Shown: piece by piece, positions 32,916 through 41,693 of the stretch
Numbering within the stretch: the first letter of the stretch is position 1
Layout of the letters: the number at the start of each line of letters is the position of its first letter
Assembly: GCF_011009555.1 (NCBI RefSeq)
Contig: NZ_QXHD01000004.1
Span: 4,977,593 to 5,041,592 of the forward strand
Source: Adonisia turfae CCMR0081
GTDB taxonomy: Bacteria > Cyanobacteriota > Cyanobacteriia > Phormidesmidales > Phormidesmidaceae
Direction: 5' to 3'
Length of the DNA stretch: 64,000 nt
Notes under the pieces: generated by a model
Told to the model about the DNA's origin: nothing
The model's database searches: none
Seen by the model: the letters and a program-made list of their open reading frames with translations, nothing else
Made by a program: the position numbers and the translations under genes

Positions 32916-35075
32916 TTATTCCGGTGCTAAGCCAGCTGTTTCACGCGCTTTTGCCGCTTCATCTGGATGGATATTAAGACGTGTGAGATTGACACGGCCA
33001 CGGCCATCAATTTCCCGAATTTTGATTAGCACTTCCTCACCGACGGTTACCTCATCTTCGACCTTATTGACACGGTAGTCTGCCAATTGGGAGATGTGGA
33101 TCATGCCCTCCTTGCCAGGTCGATATTCGACGAACGCGCCGATGGGAATGATGCGAGTGACCTTACCCACATATACATCGCCAGCCGAAGGCTTGAAGGT
33201 GATGCCTTCGATAATGGCCTGAGCCCGCTCTGCAGCTGCTCCATCCACTGAGGACACGGTAATGGTGCCATCATCTGCAATATCAACCTTGGCTCCGGTT
33301 TCATCGGTAATGCTCTTGATTTGCTTACCGCCAGGGCCAATGACCATGCCGATCATTTCGGGGTTAATCTTGAAGCTTAGAAGTCTAGGCGCATAGGGTG
33401 ATAGCTCAGTGCGTGGGGCATTGATCGCCTCCAGCATCTTGGAGAGGATATGTAATCTAGCAGGCTTAGCCTGGTTGATTGCATCTGCAATGGTCTCTAC
33501 GGATAGACCCGTAATCTTCATATCCATCTGCAATGCTGTAATGCCACTGTCAGTACCGGCAACCTTAAAGTCCATATCGCCGAGAAAATCTTCGATACCC
33601 TGAATATCGGTCAAAATGCGGATTTCATCGCCTTCTTTAATTAGACCCATTGCAGCACCGCTTACCGGCTTTGATAGCGGCACCCCAGCATCCATTAAGG
33701 ATAGGGTGGAACCACATACCGAGCCCATGGAAGTTGAGCCGTTGGAGGACAAAACCTCAGACACAACCCGAATCACATAGGGGAAGTCGCCCATGGATGG
33801 TAGGACAGGCAGCAATGCGCGTTCGGCTAGTGCTCCGTGACCAACTTCTCGACGTCCTGGTGAACGCATGGGGCGAGTTTCACCAACGGAGTAAGGAGGG
33901 AAGTTGTAATGGTGCAGATAGCGTTTCTCTTCATCGGGATGCAGGTCATCCGTCATCTGGGCATCCCCTGGAGTGCCCAGAGTAACTACAGACATAACCT
34001 GGGTAAGGCCCCGTTTGAATAGTCCTGTACCGTGAACCCGACTGGGTAGCACCTTTGTGCGGCAGCTAATGGGTCTCACTTCATCGAGTTTACGACCATC
34101 GACCCTAACCCTCTCTTCAAGGATTTGAGCGCGCATCAACTTTTTGGTTAAGCCTTTATAGGCATTGCCAAACGCTTTGCCATCTTCTGTGACAGCTACT
34201 TTAATGGGATCCTCGTCATCCAGCTCATCCAGCTGTTCGCTGATGTGAGCTTTTAGTGCATCCAGTTTTTCATCCCTTTCTGGCTTGGCAAGCTCAAATT
34301 CTTTCAGGATATCTTTGATGCCATCGGTTGCTTTCTCTGACAAAAAGTTTGTCAGAGTTGAATCTGTTTCTGGGCTAGGCAGAGTCACTTGCTCAACACC
34401 TAACTCCGCCAAGATGTCTTTCTGAGCCTGGATGATGTCACGAACAACCTCATAACCGAAGTCAATCGCTTCAATAACATCTTGCTCAGGCAGCTGGTTG
34501 GCTCCAGCTTCAACCATGATCACACCGTCAGGTGAACCGGCAACGACCAAGTCCAAATCGCCGTTTTCAATTTCCTTATAGGTAGGATTGATAATGAAAT
34601 CATCACCAATTAGACCTACCCGTACCGCTGCCATAGGGCCATGGAACGGAATTTGGGCTAGTAGAGTTGCGATAGATGCGCCTGTGGCTGCCAGAACATC
34701 AGGTGGAACATCATGATCCATCGAGACAGTGGTGGCAACGATTTGAATGTCATTCCGTAGCCATGATGGGAATAGGGGCCGCATGGGCCGGTCGATAAGA
34801 CGACTGGTCAGAGTTGCTCTTTCTGGTGGACGTCCTTCTCGACGTAAAAAGCCACCTGGGATCCGCCCTGCTGCGTAGAGGCGTTCTTCGTAGTCAACTA
34901 GCAAGGGTAAAAAATCGATGCCATCCCTTGGGCTAGCGGACTGGGTTGCGGTTACTAATACAGCAGTTTCTCCAGACTCAATCAGTACTGAACCGCCTGC
35001 TTGGGGGGCAAAAAGACCCACCTTAAGTCGAATATCCCGTCCATCAAAAGATATTGACTTGTCAATTTCTTGCAT
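32916..35075 (-). CDS. pnp: Polyribonucleotide nucleotidyltransferase
   Basis: A phosphorolytic 3'-5' exoribonuclease that also adds heteropolymeric tails in cyanobacteria. 719 residues: two RNase PH domains (first with FLPLLVDYEERLYAAGRIPG; second with GTGLFKRGLTQVMSVVTLG and STSMGSVCGSTLSLMDAGVP), a KH domain with IGMVIGPGGKQIKSITDETG, and an S1 domain with GKVTRIIPIGAFVEYRPGKE. No rpsO lies upstream, unlike enterics. Own terminator downstream. Confidence 0.97.
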   Translation of the reverse strand: MQEIDKSISFDGRDIRLKVGLFAPQAGGSVLIESGETAVLVTATQSASPRDGIDFLPLLVDYEERLYAAGRIPGGFLRREGRPPERATLTSRLIDRPMRPLFPSWLRNDIQIVATTVSMDHDVPPDVLAATGASIATLLAQIPFHGPMAAVRVGLIGDDFIINPTYKEIENGDLDLVVAGSPDGVIMVEAGANQLPEQDVIEAIDFGYEVVRDIIQAQKDILAELGVEQVTLPSPETDSTLTNFLSEKATDGIKDILKEFELAKPERDEKLDALKAHISEQLDELDDEDPIKVAVTEDGKAFGNAYKGLTKKLMRAQILEERVRVDGRKLDEVRPISCRTKVLPSRVHGTGLFKRGLTQVMSVVTLGTPGDAQMTDDLHPDEEKRYLHHYNFPPYSVGETRPMRSPGRREVGHGALAERALLPVLPSMGDFPYVIRVVSEVLSSNGSTSMGSVCGSTLSLMDAGVPLSKPVSGAAMGLIKEGDEIRILTDIQGIEDFLGDMDFKVAGTDSGITALQMDMKITGLSVETIADAINQAKPARLHILSKMLEAINAPRTELSPYAPRLLSFKINPEMIGMVIGPGGKQIKSITDETGAKVDIADDGTITVSSVDGAAAERAQAIIEGITFKPSAGDVYVGKVTRIIPIGAFVEYRPGKEGMIHISQLADYRVNKVEDEVTVGEEVLIKIREIDGRGRVNLTRLNIHPDEAAKARETAGLAPE

Positions 35076-35560
35076 TTACAACTACGTCCTTCTTACTTCT
35101 TTCACATTTGTTCTCTGGCAATCCTAGCACTGATGTAGAACAGTTGTTTCCTCTTCAAAATTAAAGATATGGCTGCTGCCAGCACATACTTTTAAATAAG
35201 ATTGAATTCGTTTGAATACTTGTTCCCTAAGAGGCCTCACCTTTATGGGAGACCCTTCTCTAAAAAATATTTCAAGCTATATGCCCAGTTGAAAATATGT
35301 GGTGAGTAAGGACAAAGTTAAGGCCAAACTAATCAGAAATAGTTTGTTTTGCTCAAGTATTTTTCAAAAACGAACTCTAAACCTTTGGCACGGTTTTTGA
35401 AGTGATCATAAATTTTGTCTCGGAAGTTGAGAGGCTGCCTCATGCGTTTTTTCTAATCTTGTTTAGCATCACTGGGTGAAGCCTAGATTTGTTTCAGCTT
35501 TTGGTGTTGCCGAGGGCAGGATACTTTATAGTAAGCGCGATTAATGGAATTTATTGCATT
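35076..35560. other. Spacer upstream of pnp
   Basis: 485 bp of AT-rich sequence with no gene recognised. It holds the pnp promoter and probably the remains of the promoter of the disrupted epimerase gene. Confidence 0.4.
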
Positions 35561-36234
35561 ATGACTGTATTGGTGACAGGGGTAGCTGGTTTTATTGGCT
35601 ATTTTCTAGCGTAGCTGCTGTTAGCTGAGGGCGAAACTGTTTATGGCATTGATAACCTCTTACCACAGAGGATAATGTGGACCATCCGGTATCGCTTTAT
35701 GCTGCAACTAAGAAGGCAAATGAGTTGATGGCTCATTCCTACAGTCATTTGTATAATCTGCCGACGACAGGGCTGCGCTTTTTTACGGTCTATGGTCCAT
35801 GGGGACGGCCAGATATGGCTTATTTTAAGTTTGTAGATGCGATCGCAAACGACCGTCCCATTCAAGTTTACAACCACGGCAAAATGCAACGGGACTTCAC
35901 CTACATTGATGATGTTGTCGAAGGTGTAGTACGGGTGCTACGGCACTTGCCTCAACCGATCACAGATGATGCCTTTAATACGGCTGCTCCCTACAAGCTC
36001 TACAACATCGGTAATCATAGCCCAGTAGAGCTAATGCGCTTTATCGAGATTATTGAGCAAGTGTTAGGAAAAACGGCTGTCAAGGAAATGATGTCCATGC
36101 AACCAGGCGATGTGCCAGTAACCTATGCGGATGTTGTTGATTTGACCGCGGATGTAGGGTTTGCTCCAAGCACTCCTTTAGAGGAGGGCATTGCGAAAAT
36201 TGTTGCCTGGTACCAAGACTATTATGGACGTTAG
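35561..36234 (+). pseudogene. Broken NAD-dependent nucleotide-sugar epimerase (UDP-glucuronate 4-epimerase-like)
   Basis: The N-terminus is preserved at 35561: MTVLVTGVAGFIGYFLA (Rossmann GxxGxxG-like motif), then an in-frame TAG where the family usually has a Gln codon, then LLLAEGETVYGIDNL. The next ~100 residues are missing and the frame shifts. From 35656 the sequence resumes as PLTTEDNVDHPVSLYAATKK (catalytic YxxxK), followed by a well-preserved C-terminus (TTGLRFFTVYGPWGRPDMAY, QRDFTYIDDVVEGVVRVL, ending WYQDYYGR). A GTG at 35677 opens a 185-residue frame, but that would lack NAD binding. An internal deletion plus a nonsense change make a functional epimerase very unlikely. Confidence 0.88.
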
Positions 36235-36236
36235 CC

Positions 36237-37145
36237 CTAGCTAGGCCGACGGCGAATGGTGCGATAACCCAGCACGCTAGCAATCACCACTATTAATAGA
36301 TAGGGACTATAGGCCACTAACCATAACCCTAGCTGCATAAGCCCTACCGTCAGGTTGCCGACTGACTGGGTAGCATCTCGCCATGTGGTACTAATCGTTT
36401 CGCCGAGGGGACGCCCAATGGGTTGTGGTGCAACAGCTGCTGCCAATGACAAATCAACTGTGGAGTAACGTACCTGGGTCTGTAAATTTTGCACACGGGC
36501 ATCAATTTGCTCAATTTGCTCCCGTACACGACTTAGTTCGCGAGACACCTCTAACACATGGGAGATTTCACCGGAGCGTTCCATGATTTTGAGCAAAGAT
36601 TCCTCTGATTTTCGGAGATTACGTAGCCGAGCCTGAGCATCAATAATTTGTGTGGACACATCTTCAGCACTTAAGCCCTGCTGTTGAATAGTGCCAAGGT
36701 TACTCAATGCTTCTAAGAGAGGATCTAAATTCGCTTGGGGCACTCGAATGCGTAAGTAGGCCGTGCGTTGACTTGCCTCTATTTGATTGTCTTGGAGGTC
36801 TAGAATATCGCCCTGGTGAGTGCGAATAATTTGTGAGGCGCTCTTTAAGCCATCATCGACCGAATCGACGATTAAGTTAAGCTGGGCGCGTTTAATCAGC
36901 TGAGGTTGGCCAGAGGTTACAGCGGCATCATTGGGGGGCTCGACAGGTCTGCTTGCATCGGCTTCCATTGCTTCTTGAGCTGTCAAGATGTTGGCTGATT
37001 CAGCAACTGCTGCTGTTTCGGCTGGAGCCTGGGCTTTGGAGCGAAACTCATCACCACTGATACTCATTTCAGTGGCCGCCCCACAGCTCACTAAGCTAGC
37101 GACTGCCACAAGGATTGCTAGGCCTGCTCTCATTGACTTTGCCAT
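36237..37145 (-). CDS. DUF4349 lipoprotein
   Basis: 302 residues. The N-terminal lipoprotein signal has AILVAVASLVSC with lipobox Cys, then an Ala/Glu-rich linker. The DUF4349 domain follows: IKRAQLNLIVDSVDDGLKSA, GDILDLQDN, TAYLRIRVPQANLDPLLEAL. A long coiled coil is near ELSRVREQIEQIDARVQNLQ, and a C-terminal helix LIVVIASVLGYRTIRRR anchors it in the membrane. The family's function is unknown; the layout suggests an envelope protein tethered at both ends. Confidence 0.85.
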   Translation of the reverse strand: MAKSMRAGLAILVAVASLVSCGAATEMSISGDEFRSKAQAPAETAAVAESANILTAQEAMEADASRPVEPPNDAAVTSGQPQLIKRAQLNLIVDSVDDGLKSASQIIRTHQGDILDLQDNQIEASQRTAYLRIRVPQANLDPLLEALSNLGTIQQQGLSAEDVSTQIIDAQARLRNLRKSEESLLKIMERSGEISHVLEVSRELSRVREQIEQIDARVQNLQTQVRYSTVDLSLAAAVAPQPIGRPLGETISTTWRDATQSVGNLTVGLMQLGLWLVAYSPYLLIVVIASVLGYRTIRRRPS

Positions 37146-37443
37146 GGGTTTTCTTACGTCTCATACGAGTTGCTTGTCCTCAGTATGAAAGGGAATTCTG
37201 GCTAAATTCGCCAGGTTACCAATTTTGCAACAACGCCACACCGCATATCTCTTTGGCTGTGAGCCTCACCTCAAATTTTCAGTACTGAAAATTTATGACT
37301 GCAAAAACCGTACTCCAGAGTACTTCGAAGATGGAACGATTGTAGCTAGTGCTGTAACTAGAAAAATAAAAGTCTGAACGTAAATTTGCCATACTAAAAC
37401 TACTGATACATCAGCTGTTGTCCCAGCATGAGGCCAGGTCCCT

Positions 37444-37995
37444 ATGACCGTCACCACCTACAAATGGACCATAGACCGCTACCACCAGGCCATCCAAGCT
37501 GGCGTATTCGACGACCAGCCCGTCGAACTACTACGCGGAGAAATCATCGTCATGCCACCGGAGGGTGAACCCCACGCTTACTACAACCGTGAAGCAGGCG
37601 ATTACCTGCGCAGCCTGCTCGGCAGCCGGGCTAAAGTCAGCGAAGCCCATCCCATCACCCTCAGCGACGACTCAGAACCCATCCCCGATCTGGCCATCAT
37701 CAAACCCCTGGGCACTGTCTATCTAAAGCATCACCCCTACCCCAGCGATATCCACTGGCTGATCGAATTTTCCAACGCTACCCTCACCAAGGACCTGACC
37801 ACCAAAAAAAACACCTATGCTGTATCCGGGATTCAAGAATATTGGGTCGTCAATTTAACGGATAAACAGCTCCATGTCTTCAAAAATCTACAGAATGGGC
37901 AATATACCTCGGAAGATGTCCTGAAAACTGGCATCGTATCGCCTATGGCCTTTCAGAATATAAAAATCCAGGTGTCTCGTCTGATGACTCCATAG
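37444..37995 (+). CDS. Uma2-family putative endonuclease (DUF820)
   Basis: 183 residues with the PD-(D/E)XK-like Uma2 core, a family hugely expanded in cyanobacteria: GVFDDQPVELLRGEIIVMPP, SEPIPDLAIIKP (Asp), WLIEFSNATLTKDLTTKKNT (Glu...Lys) and YAVSGIQEYWVVNL. DNase activity is predicted for the fold, but the biological role of most members is unknown. The first half is visibly richer in G+C than the flanking DNA, with many CCC/ACC/AGC codons, while the end is AT-rich like its neighbours. Confidence 0.88.
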   Translation: MTVTTYKWTIDRYHQAIQAGVFDDQPVELLRGEIIVMPPEGEPHAYYNREAGDYLRSLLGSRAKVSEAHPITLSDDSEPIPDLAIIKPLGTVYLKHHPYPSDIHWLIEFSNATLTKDLTTKKNTYAVSGIQEYWVVNLTDKQLHVFKNLQNGQYTSEDVLKTGIVSPMAFQNIKIQVSRLMTP

Positions 37996-38281
37996 CTAAC
38001 GATCCAACCAAAAATTAGGCCATACTCTGAAGTCAGGAGCAAGTTGAAATACAAAACCTATATTTGGAAGGGATTACAGGCTAATTAGTTTATTTTGACT
38101 AACTGCGTTTCGCCACTCACCCATCAAGCAAATCAGCCTTAATGCATACGTATTTATAAAGTCGCAAAGCCTGTATGAGCGGTGAAAGTAGTGTCAGTCC
38201 AAAAATTCTATCGTGGATTCATCAGTTGCCGATTTTGCAACCATCCGCTAGCATCCCAGTTTCTCTGAGTATTCATACAAT
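37996..38281. other. Spacer before tRNA-Leu, nothing recognised
   Basis: About 285 bp without a gene or clear motif. Confidence 0.4.
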
Positions 38282-38312
38282 AAGCCTCGGTTTCTCACAG
38301 AAACCGAGGCTC
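38282..38312 (-). terminator. Hairpin after tRNA-Leu
   Basis: AGCCTCGGTTTCT and AGAAACCGAGGCT form a 13-bp stem with a 3-5 base loop just past the tRNA 3' end on the minus strand. The T tract is weak, so it may be a processing or termination hairpin. Confidence 0.7.
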
Positions 38313-38316
38313 TAAT

Positions 38317-38398
38317 GCGGATGAAAGGACTTGAACCTTCACGTCACGAAGACACTAGAACCTAAACCTAGCGCGTCTACCAATTCCGCCACATCCGC
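38317..38398 (-). tRNA. tRNA-Leu, anticodon UAG
   Basis: On the minus strand the acceptor arms GCGGATG and CATCCGC pair perfectly. The D-arm region reads TGGCGGAATTGGTAGACGCG, the anticodon loop TTTAGGT (anticodon TAG in DNA) is closed by CTAGG/TCTAG, and a long variable arm (GTGTCTTCGTGACGT) marks a class II tRNA. The T loop is GGTTCAAGTCC. 82 nt without encoded CCA. It decodes CUA and, by wobble, other CUN codons. Confidence 0.96.
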
Positions 38399-38413
38399 TT
38401 GCGAACTCCATAC

Positions 38414-38569
38414 TATCAGAGAATTTGAACAAGTTAGTAGCTAGTTTTCTAGAATAGATATTTTTCCCTCCATCAAATCATGACTCCTCAAAATAATCAC
38501 ACTAGTTTAGTGCGTGTCGGATTATCAAAAGAATTCGAACAAGTGATAGTCGGTTCTCTGGAATGGACA
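38414..38569. repeat. Imperfect ~46-bp direct repeat upstream of dnaK
   Basis: TATCAGAGAATTTGAACAAG...CTAGAATAGATA (38414-38460) is echoed by TATCAAAAGAATTCGAACAA...CTGGAATGGACA (38523-38569), about 70% alike. Within a 321-bp spacer between the tRNA and dnaK; could be a duplicated promoter or regulator site. Confidence 0.55.
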
Positions 38570-38719
38570 ATGTTGTCCTAGCCGGACCATTATAGGGATG
38601 TGTACATGTGGTTAAGCCGCAGCACAATAGTGGCTTAGACTACTAAGTGACTACTATATATATGATTAATTGTGTAGACGACTGTTGTCGTTACACGCGC
38701 AGTGGGAGAAACCTAGCGG

Positions 38720-41674
38720 ATGGGAAAGGTCGTCGGTATTGACCTCGGTACTACCAACTCAGTTGTCTCAGTCATCGAAGGTGGCAAACCGGTGGTCATC
38801 GCCAATACGGAGGGGATGCGTACGACCCCTTCGGTGGTTGCATTTAGCAAAGAGGGTGAGCGTTTGGTGGGGCAAATGGCCCGGCGTCAAACGGTACTCA
38901 ATCCTCAGAACACCTTCTACAACGTTAAGCGCTATTTGGGGCGTAAGTATACAGAGTTAACCTCTGAGTCAAAACGTGTTCCCTACACCGTGCGTAAAGA
39001 TGATGCTGGCAATGTTAAAATTCGCTGCCCGCGTCTAGATAAGGATTTTGCCCCTGAAGAAATATCATCCATGGTGCTGCGTAAGCTAGCTGAAGAGGCT
39101 AGCCGTTACATGGGGCAGCCGGTGACTGGCGCAGTTATTACGGTGCCTGCTTACTTTAATGATGCGCAACGTCAGGCTACCCGCGATGCAGGCCGCATTG
39201 CAGGTCTAGAGGTAAAACGGATCATCAATGAGCCCACAGCAGCAGCATTAGCCTACGGACTGGATCAGCAATTTAATCAGACTATTCTGGTCTTTGATCT
39301 GGGGGGTGGCACGTTTGATGTGTCCATCTTGGATGTTCGTAATAACGTCTTTGAGGTGAGAGCTACCAGCGGCGATACTCAGCTCGGTGGTGTCAACTTT
39401 GACAAGAAAATTGTTGACTGGTTAGCAGACGAGTTTTTAGAAACTGAAGGTGTTGACCTACGACGAGATCGCCAGGCATTGCAGCGTCTGACTGAAGCCG
39501 CTGAGAAGGCCAAAATTGAGCTATCGGGGCTGCCCACAGTTGAAATCAATTTGCCTTTCATTACGGCTACTGCTGATGGGCCAAAGCACATTGAGAAAAA
39601 GCTGTCGCGATCGCACTTCGAATCCCTGTGTGCTGATTTAGTGGGTCGCCTCCGTGCTCCTCTACAACAGGCGATGAATGATGCGCATCTGTCTCCCTCA
39701 CAAATCGATGAAGTGGTTCTTGTGGGCGGTTCTAGCCGTATGCCCATGGTTCAGCAGCTAGTGCGCTCTATTTTGAGTAAAGAACCCAACCAAAATGTAA
39801 ACCCTGACGAAGCCGTTGCCGTTGGTGCGGCTATTCAGGCCGGTATCCTCACCGAAGAAGTGAAGGACATCATGTTGCTGGATGTCACGCCGCTGTCTCT
39901 AGGGTTAGAGACTATTGGTGGTGTGATGAAAAAGGTGATTCCGCGTAACACTACGATCCCTGTCCGACGCTCCGATATTTTCTCCACGTCTGAAAATAAT
40001 CAGACCGTTGTGGAAGTGCATGTGATCCAGGGTGAGCGGGAAATGGGGATAGATAATAAATCCCTGGGGCGGTTCAAGCTTATGGGAATCCCCCCAGCAC
40101 CAAGGGGAATTCCACAGATTCAGGTGTCTTTTGATATTGATGCCAACGGTATTTTGCAGGTATCGGCCATGGATAAAACCACGGGCCGTGAGCAAAGTAT
40201 TACCGTGCAAGAAGCGTCCAATCTTTCTGACGATGATGTGCAGCGCATGCTGCGGGAGGCGGAAGAATTTGCTGACGTTGACCGGGGCCAGCGAGAACGC
40301 ATTGAGAAGCGTAATCGAGCTGAGACGCTAACGTTCCAAGCGGAGCGAGCGATGCGCAGTGTTTCCATTGATTTTGGATTACAGTTTGCTCGCGATCGCA
40401 AACGCCGCATTGATAACCTGATTCAAGACCTGCGTGATGCCCTCAAACGAGAGGATGAGCGCATGATAGACATGATTCAATCTGAGTTACAGGATGAACT
40501 GTACGAGTTGAATCGCGAGGCCTATCTGTACGATGCCGATAATGACGACGGCAATATCTTTAACCAGATTGGCGACACCATTAAAAAAGCCTTTGAGGAT
40601 GACGACGATTACTATCGTCGTGACTATGACTGGAATGGTCAAGGCCAGTGGGGTACCCCCAGCTGGACTGCTGGTCGTCGTGATAATCGCAGTGGTTGGG
40701 ACGATTGGGATGATAGCTGGAATCAGCCAGCATCACGTCCAGGTAGCGCACGTCAATCCTATGATGCTGCCCCTCCTCGTAGTTACGATAATCGCAGTGG
40801 TTACGACAATCGGGATTACGATAACCAGGGGCGTCGGGCAGACAGTTACGATCAAGCATCCTACGGGCAAGGGGCTTATGATCAAGGAGCTTATGGTCAA
40901 GAATCCTATGGTCAAGATGCTTATGGGCCTGATGCGTATCGTCAAGAGCGCTTTAATCAAGACAGGTCTAACCAGGGGCGTTATGATCAGCGTCGTTATG
41001 ACCAAAATACCCAGGGTGGCTATGGGGGCAATTCCTATGAGTCTCAGCCGCAAGATCGCTATGAGCAGCGTTCTTCTCAAGATCGATATGTTCAAGGCGG
41101 CTATGGCCAAGAGACCTATGGCCAAGAGGCTTATGGCCAAGGATATGACCAAGGAAGTCATGGTCAACGTAACCAAGACCGGTATGAGCGTAGTCCCGAC
41201 CGTAATCGCGAGGAGAATTTTGATCGCAGCAATGCCTACAGAGATGTAAGGGATAACTACGACCAACAGGGCTATAACCAAGATCGCTACGGTCAGCGTG
41301 ACGTGGGTGATGGTCAAGATGCTGGAGCCGCTCGCCGCTCGGCTTATGGCCAAGATAATAATGCAGAGCAAGATCGCTATAGACCAAGCTCCACGGATAG
41401 AAATTCGGTGAGACCGCAGACTGGTTCTGGTCGCTATGCGCCCTCTAATGCTGGATATCCATCTCAGCCAGCCGATGGCTATGCCAATGGAGGTAAATCT
41501 ACAGCTAGCAGCTGGAATTCTAATGCGTCTTTGGATGAAGATCCTTGGGCTGATAAGGCTGGTGAACCAGCCAGTAAGCCCGCCAAAGGTTACTCTGATA
41601 ATTCTGGTCGGCCCAGCAGCAGCTCACAAAGCTATAACGAGGATGAATGGGGCGACCAGGACGAACTCTGGTAA
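38720..41674 (+). CDS. dnaK: DnaK (Hsp70) with a long low-complexity C-terminal tail
   Basis: 984 residues, against ~640 for ordinary DnaK. The ATPase domain is intact: GKVVGIDLGTTNSVVSVIEG, RIINEPTAAALAYGLD, ILVFDLGGGTFDVSILDV and EVVLVGGSSRMPMVQQLV, then the linker DIMLLDVTPLSLGLE and the beta substrate-binding domain. The helical lid is present up to about residue 620. Residues ~625-984 are disordered and rich in Tyr, Gln, Gly, Asp, Arg and Ser with repeated (S/A/T)YGQ, YDQ and DRYxQ units, ending EDEWGDQDELW. Cyanobacteria carry several DnaKs; extended paralogues (DnaK1/DnaK3 types) occur, but this tail is unusually long. dnaJ follows by 19 bp, so they form an operon. Confidence 0.95.
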   Translation: MGKVVGIDLGTTNSVVSVIEGGKPVVIANTEGMRTTPSVVAFSKEGERLVGQMARRQTVLNPQNTFYNVKRYLGRKYTELTSESKRVPYTVRKDDAGNVKIRCPRLDKDFAPEEISSMVLRKLAEEASRYMGQPVTGAVITVPAYFNDAQRQATRDAGRIAGLEVKRIINEPTAAALAYGLDQQFNQTILVFDLGGGTFDVSILDVRNNVFEVRATSGDTQLGGVNFDKKIVDWLADEFLETEGVDLRRDRQALQRLTEAAEKAKIELSGLPTVEINLPFITATADGPKHIEKKLSRSHFESLCADLVGRLRAPLQQAMNDAHLSPSQIDEVVLVGGSSRMPMVQQLVRSILSKEPNQNVNPDEAVAVGAAIQAGILTEEVKDIMLLDVTPLSLGLETIGGVMKKVIPRNTTIPVRRSDIFSTSENNQTVVEVHVIQGEREMGIDNKSLGRFKLMGIPPAPRGIPQIQVSFDIDANGILQVSAMDKTTGREQSITVQEASNLSDDDVQRMLREAEEFADVDRGQRERIEKRNRAETLTFQAERAMRSVSIDFGLQFARDRKRRIDNLIQDLRDALKREDERMIDMIQSELQDELYELNREAYLYDADNDDGNIFNQIGDTIKKAFEDDDDYYRRDYDWNGQGQWGTPSWTAGRRDNRSGWDDWDDSWNQPASRPGSARQSYDAAPPRSYDNRSGYDNRDYDNQGRRADSYDQASYGQGAYDQGAYGQESYGQDAYGPDAYRQERFNQDRSNQGRYDQRRYDQNTQGGYGGNSYESQPQDRYEQRSSQDRYVQGGYGQETYGQEAYGQGYDQGSHGQRNQDRYERSPDRNREENFDRSNAYRDVRDNYDQQGYNQDRYGQRDVGDGQDAGAARRSAYGQDNNAEQDRYRPSSTDRNSVRPQTGSGRYAPSNAGYPSQPADGYANGGKSTASSWNSNASLDEDPWADKAGEPASKPAKGYSDNSGRPSSSSQSYNEDEWGDQDELW

Positions 41675-41693
41675 GCCGGTCGGGACCCTCACT

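Noticed and set aside
35677..36234. Intact 185-residue epimerase gene
   Set aside because: It lacks the NAD-binding half, and the missing N-terminus is found just upstream with a stop codon and deletion, so it is part of a pseudogene.
40733..41371. Long open frames on the opposite strand and in another frame across the dnaK tail
   Set aside because: They arise from the repetitive composition of the Tyr/Gln/Gly tail; the proteins are low-complexity Ile/Leu/Thr or His/Tyr strings without a start signal.
41436..41693. N-terminal extension of dnaJ overlapping dnaK
   Set aside because: The J domain begins at the ATG 41694 with normal spacing after dnaK; the extension is the dnaK tail read in another frame.
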